A program made the translations under genes and the position numbers. Below, in pieces: positions 34,255 to 45,991 of a stretch of 64,000 nt of DNA. Each line of letters opens with the position of its first letter. The first letter of the stretch is position 1. The notes beneath the pieces are model-generated. The model worked only from the letters and a program-made list of their open reading frames with translations, was not told where the DNA came from and did no database searches. The stretch is from Phorcus lineatus. Lineage: Eukaryota > Mollusca > Gastropoda > Trochida > Trochidae. The stretch covers positions 47,509,402-47,573,401 of the forward strand of contig OV121086.1 in NCBI GenBank assembly GCA_921293015.1, in the 5' to 3' direction.

Positions 34255-35652
34255 TTTATTATGTTTCCCAAAACCCCGTAAATGACCCTAACTACATGAA
34301 TGGAGAAGCTAAAACGCTTCGCTGGCGCGGCCGTTGCATGACATCATTCAATTGTTTCATGACATCACAGACAACGTCATATGATTGTTGCATCATTTCA
34401 CTGAGTAGGATACCATTTTTATTTCACTCAGTGAAAATACGAGTTTAATTTTCACCGATAAATGGCATATTTCATCATTCTAAATATAAATAACAATAAA
34501 ATATTATTAATTTACATCACAATAGTAAATGAAAAATCTGGTGAAGCAATGCTTTTTCAGGGTGTATACCCAAAACATCCATACAAAAACAGAGGGAGGA
34601 GAGCAAATACCTTCATTGCTGGTTGAAATGAGCTTATTTTTCATTGATATCAATATGATTTAATCAATACTTAATGGCTTTGATAATTCTCAAGCTAAAA
34701 ACTTAATCATTTTGTATACTATAATACTACAACAATTAATATGCCCGGTTTGAATAACAATAGGTGATCCAACCCTTGGCAAAACAGCAACAGATTTTTT
34801 AAAACTTTGTGCAACATGGTAACCAATATCAAAACATATGCATGTAGTATAAAGATTTAATTACTTATTGTGAACTACAAATGACACTGTTAATGCTGTT
34901 TAAAAAAACCCTTCCTTTAGTAAGTTTGCAACAGTTCTTCTGAAACTGATACACATTTCCTTACAGTTTTTACATAAATATAGAAAACAAATTTAAAGAT
35001 ATGTTTTTTTTTGCATTGTGCTCATAAAACAGACATTGATGGGGAGAAAAAACAGATGAACATAAAAAATATAACCTTAAAAAAAAACCCTGTTAACATA
35101 TTAAATACATTGTAGTTGCAATGAAAATATTATTTGTTTGACTTGCATGTTAGCACGTATCAGCAATTTCTTGAAAGAAAACCTTAAAACAAAGGCACAA
35201 CATTAAATTTAGTTAAAGACAATTATTTAAAGTGTCGCAAATGAAAAATAAGTTCTTGTTTTGTTGTAAATTTGGAAAATTCAAGAGGCATCAATAGGCT
35301 GCAACTGGAATGAATAAAGATAGCTATTTCAAGGCTAAGTGGTAATAAAATGAATCAAATGCCTGATTATTTCCATGTGCAACTTCAATGAACTATGTTT
35401 GCAGTTTTATGATAAGAAAGGATATTAGTGACTCATTGCCAGAGATTCTCGGTGAATTGATTAAATATTCAACCAAAAGATATCCTTAAAAAAAAGCAGA
35501 CATGAGCTCGTATTTAAAGCATGTCCAAGAATAATTATAATTGCCAGATATAAAAAGTGGCCTACAACATTTTCAGCACTATTAGAGCTCCCAAAAAAAT
35601 TGGACTAGAACACATGGTAATGCAGATGCAATGCTAAGATACCATTTCGAGA

Positions 35653-38486
35653 TCAATTATGAGTGGTCATGTGTCGTTTTAGATTTGATAATAATTTACA
35701 TTCCCTTCCACATATTTTGCATATGAATGATTTAGAACGATTGTGAACTAGAAGATGACACTGAAGATTGTGGGAACTTACAAATGACTTATTACATTGT
35801 TCACATTTATAATTCTTAATGCCATAATGAGTCAAACGATGAATTTTGAGGCCAGTTCCAGTGGCGAAAAAGCGTCCACACAGATCGCACATATATGGTT
35901 TCTCCCCTGTATGTACTCGCATATGGGTCTTCAAACTAGACCTATTACCAAAGATTTTGCCACAGAGTTCACACATATGTATGTTTTTGGCATTGCTCTC
36001 TTCAAGATTTGATTCTGCCATGGGATAATGATTTTTCTCCCTGAACCCTTCAGCTTCAACCATTTGATTCCCTGAATTGAAAACATCAGATTTTTCAATA
36101 TTGGTACTTTTAAACTCTGCCATCTCACTCCTAGATCCCTCGAGATCAGGATTTAATTCAGTGTTGACTACAGGATTAGGATTTCCTGTCACATCAGGAT
36201 CAGATCTTATTTTCATCCTTCCTGGAATGTGTGGTTTTCCTTTTTTGTGACCTTGGAGATAACTCAGTTTATGCGCCAAAAGCCTTCCTGGACGCTGGAA
36301 CCGTCTGCGACATATTTCACATTTATGTGGTTTCTTCTTTGAATGTTCTTCTCCATGATTGTCCAGTTCTTCTATGGTGGAACAAACCTTCCCACAGTCA
36401 TAACAGTCAAAACCTTGCTCAATGAAATCTTCCTGCACATGGCCTCCAGAATCAGGCTTATCCTTCTTGGATATATCAAGATTTGTTTTTTCCTTAATTG
36501 ATGCTTCAAGATGTTTGTTGTCTGTCATGGAGTCTTCAAGGTCTCGTTTTTCTGAAATGAATCCTTTTTCTTTCACAGAGATTTCAAGATCATATCCTTT
36601 ATCCATGGCTCCTTCAGAATTAGAGTTTTGGGTACCACACTCTTCATTTGTTAACTTATGAGTCTGAAGCATTTCTGGTGCTCTGAACTTTTCCAAACAG
36701 GCTTCACATTGATGTTCCCAGCCTTCAAGAACAGATGATCCTATTGTCATGCTTCCATGACAAGACTCATCTATGTTGATGCTTTCAACACTTGAGGCTT
36801 TTACTGTGCTCTTTTTAAGTTCAGGACTTTCTATTATTGATCCTTCGACATCAGGATCTTCCTTCCTGCTGCTTCCAACATCAAATTCATCCCTGTCTTC
36901 AAGGTCAGAAGATTCTTTCATGGAATCTTCATGATCAGGCTCCTCTTTCATGTTACTTGTAAGGTCAGAATTTTCTTTTCTGCTGCTTTCAAAGCCACAT
37001 TTACCAACATAGGACTCAAGAGCATGGTTTTCTAATTTGCTGCCTTCAACATGTCTATTTTCTGAATTGCAACCATCATTAGTTAACTTATGTTTCCTTA
37101 ATAATCGTTCTCTCTTGAAAATCTTCTGACAGACTCCACATTGATAATGATAGCCATCGAGGTCAGGTTCTTCACTGCTGCAGGCTGCAACATCAGGGTT
37201 TGCAGTTGTTGAAGATTGAAGCTCAACTTTCACTTTCAACATGCCTGGTTGATGAGGCTTTCCTTTATTGTGACCATCAACATAACTTGATATATGAGCT
37301 TGCAGCCTAACAGGACGAAAAAATCTCTTTAGACAAATATCACATTTATGTGGCTTTTTCAAAGAATGTTCTTCTCCATGAATATTCAGTTCATCAATTG
37401 AAGAAAAAATCTTCCCACAGTTTTTACAAGGAACACACTCTTTCACATAGTACCTGTTTGCTCCTCTTTCTTTAGAATCAGATGTTCCTTTTTTGGAACC
37501 TTTCAGGTTAGATGTTTCCTTCATGGAAACTTCAAGATCCATTTTTTCGTTAAGGTAACCTTCATGGGTTGCCCTGTGAACCCTAAGCAACCCTGGTCTC
37601 CTGAACAACTTATGACAGACTTCACACTGATGATACTTTACCTTATCATGTATTTTTTTGTGAACATAAAGAATGGCAATTGAAGGAAAAACCTTCCCAC
37701 ATTTTTTACACATGAGTTCATTTTCTTCCCGACAGTATCTTCTGACATGCTTAATAAGACTTCTCATATGTTTAAACAATTTTCCACAGTTGCTGCATCT
37801 CAGACTTTCAATCAATGTTCTTGAATCAGGATTAGGAACCATGCACCTTTCGTTAAATTTTAATCTATGTGCCTTAAGGCTTGACGGTCTACTGAAATGC
37901 CTCAGACAAATCTTGCATTGATGTGTCTTTGCATGCTCTTGCCTGTGTATGAAAAGTTCTTCTTCCGTTGAAAAAATACTACCACATTTAGGACACTTAT
38001 AACCATGCAATTGGACACAGTACTTTTTTAGGTGTTTCAAAAGATTTTTTTGACATCGAAAATTCTTTCGACAATGTTTACATTCAGTTGGGTTTTCTAT
38101 GGTGGTCTTGTTATGAGAGTTCAAATGTCGTTCCAGTATTTCTTCCTTGGAAAAAGTTTTTGTACAGAGGGTACATTTATATTTCTTTCTGTGAAGAAGG
38201 CTGTGTGAGGTCAAGTGACCTGGTTGAGAAAAAGCTTTGCCACATTCAAGACATTTGAAGGGTTTCTCGCCAGAGTGAATACGTTTATGATAGGTAAGGC
38301 TGCCTCCATGTGAAAATGCTTTTTTACATATGCTGCACTTATATGGTTTTTCCCCAGTGTGAGATCGTCGATGTTTTATTAACTGTGACTTTAGAAGAAA
38401 TCCTTTGTTGCAAGTTTTGCAGTAATGACTGGATTCCATTTTCTTTCCTTTCTGGATGGTTCCTATTGAATCCCTCTTTGGTTTGG
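35653..38486 (-). CDS. Terminal zinc-finger exon T3 (about 20 fingers)
   Basis: Acceptor TTTTTTTCAG|CCAAACC completes an Ala codon, and the frame runs to a stop at 35653. With the leader it makes 1185 residues, the longest isoform. An N-terminal block of four canonical fingers (TGEKP/SGEKP linkers) and a C-terminal block of four match the outer blocks of T1, T2 and T4. Between lie about twelve irregular fingers. Several end in Cys for the last ligand (for example KHLKKYC, KHVRRYC) or have long His-His/Cys spacing (SYVDGH, SYLQGH, TNDGC). Two long linkers carry degenerate 11-13 residue acidic repeats around S-M-K-E-S-S-D-L-E-D. A nuclear DNA-binding protein is expected. Confidence 0.88.
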
Positions 38487-38489
38487 CTG

Positions 38490-40940
38490 AAAAAAACATG
38501 TAGAAGGTTTACTAACTTAATAATTGCAATAATTGTTGTAAACATTGGAATTGCAAGATTAGTTGATATTTTTGCACTATTTTAATGGTCCAATTGTCCA
38601 ATCACATTAACCTTGCAACTCTCCTCCATCAGTTTTGGTGCCATTACAAAAGTTATAAAAACAATTCTTCATTTTCTCAACAAAACATTTACTTTTTTTT
38701 ATAATTTAAACATCATCAGTCATAACCTGTACAAAAATGCTGCTTCTCAATCATAAGCTTTGAGATGCCTTTGCAGATGTAAACGGGTCCAAGACTGGAA
38801 CACATGGTTGAAAATGATGACCCCCTCATGGATATTTAAGGTTAATTATCATACAAGTGTGTATTGGGATCGTAAATATCCTGCATAAAGAATAAATATA
38901 TTTTGTTGTCAACCCTTGCAAACTTAATACAGTGTTTATTTCTAATGCTTGATATTCAACGTCCAAAACATATTTAACTAGCATGATAACCTCTTTTTCA
39001 TAAAATGTAATATTGCAATTATCATCAGGCAACATGCTTGACATTACTATTATAATAACTGAATTTGTTTTTTAATGCACACATTGATATTCATGCAAAT
39101 GAACAGTGTAATGATTATGAACTTTGCATGATTTTAAACTTATCAATTTAAAAAAATTAGCATTAACATACTATGATTTTCAAATAAAACATTTCAAACT
39201 ACCAACCTTTTGCCTTTGTAAAATCAAGTGGACGAGCCCATGTTATATTAGGGGCTAGAGTTGTTTCCCTTGAACTCATTTGCAAATGAAAGCTTTTGTA
39301 AAACCAACAAATATTAATGGGAGCTAAGCTAAAAGGTTGCCTGTTGATATTCAAATTTTAAAAACAAACAAATGTAACATATGGAACACTGAAGATGGAT
39401 AAATTGTGTGAACATGTCATGTCAAAATTCCTTGTGTGACTGTGACTAAAATTATTTGGTCTGTTTCAATCAGCATGCAATTGAAGTGTTTTTGGTCTGC
39501 TTTACTATTAACATTGTAGATCGTACAACACATTCAGTTTAATTTGTTATATCAATGTTTATGGATTTAATCATTTATTTTTTGATAAAGCAAAAAGTTA
39601 CTAACCATGCTTAAAATGTTAATGTGTGTGACGCCATCGTAATTTTCAATAGAAGTTCCACCCTTGACTCTCAACATTTGCATCTTTAGCTGTATACGAC
39701 CCCAATGGATACAGAAAATATCTGTTGACTTTAGGCTGCAACACTATACATTGTTTGAATAATTCTTCAACTAGTTTGGTAAGATGATTTTAAGATTACC
39801 ATTACATTCGTGAGTGTCTTACATACAAGATAGGGCCTTAAATTTTTTCCTTTTTTTGAAACCTATCTAAACTTTCCAAACAAATTTCCATTCCATTATC
39901 AAGATTAATAACATCCATCTGCCAATAGAAACTGGAAGCTGGGAAAATAGACCACACTGTGAAAGAACTTGAACACTTTGTCAATCCACATCTGTTGCTG
40001 ATGAATTTCATTACATATTTTAATGAAAAAGTCCTTGTAATGCAAGTGAAATATACATCCAATATGTAAATATTCTTCACTGTATCCAAGGCTGCAAAAT
40101 CTGGATAACTTATCCTTTAAAAATGACTTAAGCAAATCAGCTTTTTTTTTCAATTTTTTTATCAAAATTAGAATCTCTAAACAAAAAAATATAATTAATC
40201 AAAAACAGACAGCTTGTATTGTATCAAATTTTGAACTTATTATTATATATATCATTTATTAAAAATTCATATTTGTGATTAATTATTGTATACAATGATT
40301 GTTGTATATGCTCTTGTACCACCTTTTTGGTTATATGAGAATAAATGATGGAGTACTTAAAAGAATTACAATGTTGATATATTGCACCTAAAACTTACTA
40401 CCATTGAACATTTTCTCAGCTGCATATTGTCTGAATGCAATAATCTAATTTCTTGATCCCAAGATTAAGACAAAAAACAAATTTTTAACCAACCTCCACT
40501 TGGCCAGTAAATCTGTTTTACACATGCCAAAGATTAAAGACAAGATGATGCTATAAATTTAAGTTTTAATTGTTTTCAAACCATCAAAGTATTCAAAAGT
40601 AACACAATCCAACAATAATACATCTAACATAAATTGTTAAGCAGAAAATTCTTTACTTACACATTTAAAAGTGGCGTATTACTTGCTTTCTTTCGAAAAT
40701 AAAAAAAAATTTGAACTGACATAGTAAACAAGTTCTTACTTTCAATAACATGTTCTGATTGGAAAAAGGTCTCATACATCAAAAAGTACATGTATAGCTA
40801 AAAGGATCAAATTACAATCTGATAATCAAAGAGGGTAGATGAACACAAGGGACAATGACAGCAGGGTATTATGGGCGCGATTATGCTCTCTTAAGCATCA
40901 GCTGATCTTCACACAAGAACTGTCCCGTCCTTTTCATACT
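38490..40940. other. Spacer between T2 and T3
   Basis: AT-rich, with no leader-like exon, RNA gene or mobile element seen. Frames at 39838-40165 (minus) look like chance. Confidence 0.5.
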
Positions 40941-40944
40941 GCCA

Positions 40945-41340
40945 TTCATCTTGACAAACGGATCTGTCCTTTAAAACAAAATGGTACCTTTGGTACTGAC
41001 ATTTACAGAGGACACACCTATCACTTTGGTACTGACATTTACAGAGGACACACCTATCACTTGTACTTGTACTGGTACTGACATTTATGATGAGAAACAT
41101 AAACCTAGAAACAAATTAGCTCCTTTGGTAGTGTCAAATAGGAAAAGATAAAGATCTGTCCTTATAATAGTGATGGTTACGAATGACACACAGTTCTGCC
41201 CTATTGATTGGTAATTATGGAAAAGCAACAGATTTATCCTTTTCATAATGTAATTTCAATGGGAAACAGATTGAATCCTAGAGACAATTAAGTTCCTTCG
41301 ATATTGTCATTTACATAGAGAAACAAATCTGCCACATTAA
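40945..41340. repeat. Degenerate tandem array with a perfect 36-bp duplication
   Basis: A 36-base unit beginning CTTTGGTACTGACATTTAC is repeated exactly at 40988-41023 and 41024-41059. Around it, decayed relatives of the theme 'cctttggta.tgacatttaca.agaaaca..tctgtcc' recur to 41335. The array begins just past the T2 stop and would be its 3' UTR or flank. Confidence 0.75.
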
Positions 41341-41383
41341 TATTGTTAAAATGGATGATAAATGGACGAGCTTTTCCTATGAA

Positions 41384-42678
41384 TCAGGATATGGAAGGGT
41401 TGCTGGGAGGAAAGACAATATGTCCAGTTCTCATATGTACATTCATGTGACGATCAAAGGTACTCGAGGCCAAGGTCCTACTACAAATTTTGCATGTAAA
41501 TGTTTTAGGGCGATTATGTGTTTGGAAATGAATCTGTAGTTTACGGATATTGAGAAATGATTTGTCACACTGGTTACATTTAAAGTTCTTGATGCCAGCA
41601 TGAGACAAACAATGTTCTTTAAGAACAGAAGAACTTGTGAAACACTTTCCACATAAATCGCACATGTATGGCTTCTCCCCTGTATGAGTCAACATGTGTT
41701 TCTTCAAGCTGTATGCATTGCACAAGACTTTATCACAGAGCTCACACACTTTGGACTTTGCCTCTGTATCACTTTTAGGTTTTTCACTGATTGAACTTTG
41801 GACATCAAGTGTTATCATGCAGTCTTCAAGATTGAGTCCTTCACTTGGAAGCCCCCCGCTGTCAAGGAAAGACTTTTCAAAAGTTGTATAAACTTCAACA
41901 TCCTGTTGTACAATTGAATTATCTTGCACAAAGCATGTTTTTGTATGCCGCCTAAAAGTGTATCGCGTTGCAAATTTCTTTCCACACTTTCCACACATGA
42001 CTTGCTTTTCATTTTTCTGGACTTCTTGTTTAGGTTTTCCATCATCATACCCATGCCTCTTAACCTTATGTTCCTTTAACTTGGACGGATATGCAAATCG
42101 CCTAGGACAGATATGACATTCAAGAAGCTTTTCCTTTGGATGTTCTTTCCTATGTCTCTTAACTTGCTCCTTGTCATGACAAAGCTCTCCACACTTACTG
42201 CACGAGATGGGGTAATTTTTTCTATGGATTTTCATGTGCTGTTCAAGTATAATTTCTTCTGTGAAGTATCTGGTACACTGAGAACATTTGAATTTCTTCA
42301 AATGAACAAGACTGTGAGATGTCAATTGACCAGACTGAGTAAAACATTTCCCGCATTCATGACATTTGAATGGTTTCTCACCGGTATGAATGCGGATGTG
42401 GTACTTTAAATTACTTTCATAAGTAAAGGATTTGTCACAAATGCCACACTTTGATTTTTTTTTCTTTTTACCCTTTTTATCCTTTTTACCCTGTTCATCC
42501 TGGTTATCATCGTCGTGCGAACGTTGATGTTGGAACAAGTCTGATGCTCTTTCAAATCCTATCTCACAAAATTTGCATTTATAATTCAATTCTTTGCCTT
42601 CTTCCTTTCTCTCAGTCTTTTGTGATTCAAGCTTGGATTCAAGTTCATTAGTCTCCACCTTTTCATCTTGCTCTGAGT
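41384..42678 (-). CDS. Terminal zinc-finger exon T2 (11 fingers)
   Basis: Acceptor ATATTTCAG|ACTCAG completes an Asp codon (D-S-E-Q-D-E-K), then the frame is open to a stop at 41384. With the leader it gives 672 residues. Fingers 1-4 correspond to the N-terminal block, but finger 1 is followed by a Lys-rich linker (KKDKKGKKKKKSK) in place of a TGEKP linker. Fingers 5-7 are a short middle, with finger 7 ending in Cys. Fingers 8-11 are the C-terminal block, the last one a residue short. The Lys-rich stretch may serve as a nuclear localisation signal. No canonical AATAAA was seen near the stop. It is the most diverged of the four arrays. Confidence 0.87.
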
Positions 42679-44571
42679 CTGAAATATACGTAGAAGTATT
42701 TGATATTCCAAATATTTCAGTTTGCTCTTTAGGTGCAGAATGCAGCAATGGCAACAATTATGTACATATAAGAAAGTTACTGTTGATAATATTAGATTAC
42801 ACTGAATCCAGAAATTCAAACAAATGGCTGCAACATGTCACAAAAAGTGTTAATTTCAAAGACTTTAATGTCATTAACTTTGGATTTAGAAAAGACTTTG
42901 TGTGCAGCTTTGAACTCAACTTATCTCAACAAGTTTTATATGTACCATGAATGAAGAATGAAATGCTTCTTAGGAGAAAGATTATAACCCCAGGCCCAAC
43001 ATTATCATGTTGCTCAATTACAGATGGAATGTCACTGGAACTACTTCTTACAAATATCTACAAATGAGTATTGAGTTCGAAACATGAAGGCGTAAATCAT
43101 CAACAATACTCTGTTGAAACAGAATCAAGTTTGGTAATCATATTCATTTGAAAATGTTTGCAATCACAGATGTTAAAAAAAAGTGAAAGTTCACCACATA
43201 ATGCACTAACAAGAAATTGAAAAGTAATGATAATTAAAGTGTAAGGTGGCCTTAAAAATGATTCAAAGTTACCAATATCAACTCTTAACATCAAAAACCA
43301 ATATTTAAGACACTGGGATGTCCCTGAATTCGTCCTCTGTCACATCAAGGGATTAGGTCATTTCTGGCAATTTGTAAAGTGTATCTATGAAATCAATGAA
43401 GTGCAAAGGTCACAAATAAATGCTGACACCTCACCCCTATTGAGCAGATAATTGTAAAATATCTCTTTTAAGGAGAAAAGCAAAGTTCTTTTATTGAGAG
43501 ATCACACAATATTAAGGAGTGTAGATGCTTACTCTTTCATTAGGAGGAATTATGAAGGTGTAAACAAAGTCTCTGTAAATGTCATGTATTTTTCACAATA
43601 CACAAGTTCCTGAAATTCTTATGTATGTATATATACTTCTATATGCCTTTCAAAGAGTTACCTAAATGAGACTGGCTTACTTGGTCACCAAGGGCAGTAT
43701 GTTTTGTCCTTAAAAATCCTAAGGAAATTCACTCAAACTGCCGTTTTCTCATTTCCTGCCTTCAACATTTTGGTTTACTTTCCCAAAGCCTGAGGCATCA
43801 TATTTTGTGATTGTGCTGTCAGCAACATTTTTATATGGTTACTCTCTTATTTTCCTCTGTCTGGGTTACTTAAATTTGGCAGTTTTAGTCTTTTTAGTCA
43901 GGTTCTTGCCTTTCTGTTTGGCTATCTTCAGTTTATTTGTTAGGTGAAATATAAGTGATTCAAGCTCAATGAACTACAGCACTATGGTGAAATCTTTTCA
44001 TAAGTGTCAGTTTGAGTGAGAAAACCTTTGGGCGTCCTGGTCTTAATCTCATATAGCTGTGCAACCAATAATCAATCACAACTAAAAGAGTTCTCGGCAG
44101 CGGAACAAGGTTCTCTCCCTTGATAAGATTAAACATAAAGTGTGAAATACTAACCTACGACCACAAGATTAAAATTTAGTAGACAGCACTGTTATGGTTG
44201 AATTATGATCTACCAGTGGTTGATTCATTACACTGCAAGTTGATTTAGAAGTGGATATTTTTAACGTTCAAGTCTAATGTCTTTGGTTATGTTTGAATAA
44301 CTAATGAACACCTTTTGATTATCAAAGAACTAGATTATAAGATAACCTCACTGGAGAATCCAAACTTATTATAGATGACAATGTGAATAATGAGTGTTTA
44401 TGTTGAAATTCTTTTTAAAAAAAAAACGTTTGTTCCTTTTTTCTCAGAACATCAAATGCCACCATCCTTTAAAAAAGACACTTGGGATAAAACATGTTAA
44501 TGTCACCTTGTAGAGCAGAGCAATGGCAAATTGTCTAACCTGCATCATAGTATTTTCATATTGTTAGACTA

Positions 44572-44652
44572 TGTAAATAAAGGAGTGAGTGAGATATTTT
44601 TCAACGCCGCCAGGGCAATATTTCAGCCATTAGCTGCGTGTAAATAAAGGAG
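44572..44652. mobile_element. 53-bp SINE-tail remnant with 14-bp TSDs
   Basis: TGTAAATAAAGGAG occurs exactly at 44572-44585 and 44639-44652. Between them 'tgagtgagatatttttcaac', 'gccgcc', 'gcaatatttcagcca' resembles the 3' end of gastropod SINEs (gtgagtgag...acgccgc...gcaatattccagc). A very short, perhaps 5'-truncated insertion. Confidence 0.75.
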
Positions 44653-45060
44653 CACAACAAGAAATTTGTAAACAGATAGACTCACGGTTTTAATACTCCC
44701 ACAAAAACATGTTTAAAGAATGATAACAAAACACAACATCATTAGCAATCTGTACCTAACATAATGCAAATGTAAAATGTTTGAATAATATATATGTACA
44801 AAGGTCCATGAAATAAAAGGACTTTTGACTTCATTGCAACAAAACACTTCATACATATTTATTAAAATGTAAAACAATATAATCACAACAAAAACACTAT
44901 TTAGTTTAACATCTTGTAATATATTAATCAATCAAAATATCTTCATTAGTTCTTTGTGATTGTCAATCAATTACCAATTACAAAAAAATCTTATATCAAG
45001 AACATGGTTCAAGAGTTTCCATATTAAATGGATATTCAATATTGGCCACACACACATAAA

Positions 45061-45082
45061 TATATATATATATATATATATA
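45061..45082. repeat. (TA)n microsatellite
   Basis: Eleven TA units. Confidence 0.95.
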
Positions 45083-45839
45083 CAATTAATACTTTTGAAA
45101 ATGATTTACATTTACATTTATATGCCATATCAAAAAAAACACAAGTTTCTTTACCTTCTATTATCTATTATCAATAATATCAAATTGATTAGACATTTAA
45201 AAATCCATTAAAAAATATGGGTTTAGGGTATACATACAGCTGGACAAGATAAAGAAAATGGTTAATAACTATCGTGAAATTATCAAATGAATAGATACTC
45301 AATGGTCTTGTCTCAATTTCCTAAATGCATACATAGAGAAGCTGTTGCTTATAAGCAAAATTAACAAGGGTCAAAAAGCAAAAATTATTTCTTTCAAAGT
45401 AGAATTGGAGCTGCACCCTCATATGGTAACTAGCCGGCCAATTACGAATATTATATATATATGTTGTCAAGTTATTGGTTGAAAGCTGTTTTCTTAATAG
45501 AGAAATTGACAATACATTGCGAAACATTATGACAATCATTATTTTGTTGTTAACCTTGACATTTTTTATTGGGAGGCCAAAACAATGATAATTTGTTATA
45601 CTAAACTTTTCCTGGCCACTATCTGTTAAATTGTCCATGAAACTGGCTGTCAGGAAGCAGTAATTGTCCCAAATGACCATCTTGCAACCGACAGTCTCTA
45701 TCAATGATCACAAGATGTCTTAGTGTAGAAATGAAACAGTTTTGATTTGCAGCATTTACACTCTTCAGTTCACCTTATATCAAAACTTGCATCAAAACAT
45801 AATTTTTATCTGTATTTCTTGGTAATCTCCTTACAGAAT

Positions 45840-45845
45840 TTTATT
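45840..45845 (-). promoter_or_regulatory. Poly(A) signal after exon T1
   Basis: AATAAA on the minus strand, 147 bases beyond the T1 stop, would let T1 end its own transcript. This fits alternative 3' exons coupled to alternative polyadenylation. Confidence 0.5.
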
Positions 45846-45991
45846 GCTGTTTCATAATTGTTAATTTTTCATTCATCACATTCTATTTTCAAGAGATATA
45901 TGTTCACTGTTGCATTCCTTGTTCCGTATGAATGTAAATCATGGATGTGACACAATAGGCTGAAGCAAAGCTCAAGAACGCTGTTTCAGCA

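Larger units (their letters stand above)
32115..35645. other. Spacer between T3 and T4
   Basis: No leader-like exon or other gene seen on either strand. It holds a SINE (33528-33774), a G-run/C-run pair (33831-33914), a 15-bp perfect palindrome (33989-34029) and a foldback repeat (34118-34254). It would be intronic for T4 and 3' flank for T3. Confidence 0.55.
42680..45835. other. Spacer between T1 and T2
   Basis: No exon or RNA gene supported on either strand. It contains a small SINE remnant with target duplications (44572-44652) and a TA microsatellite (45061-45082). Confidence 0.5.
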
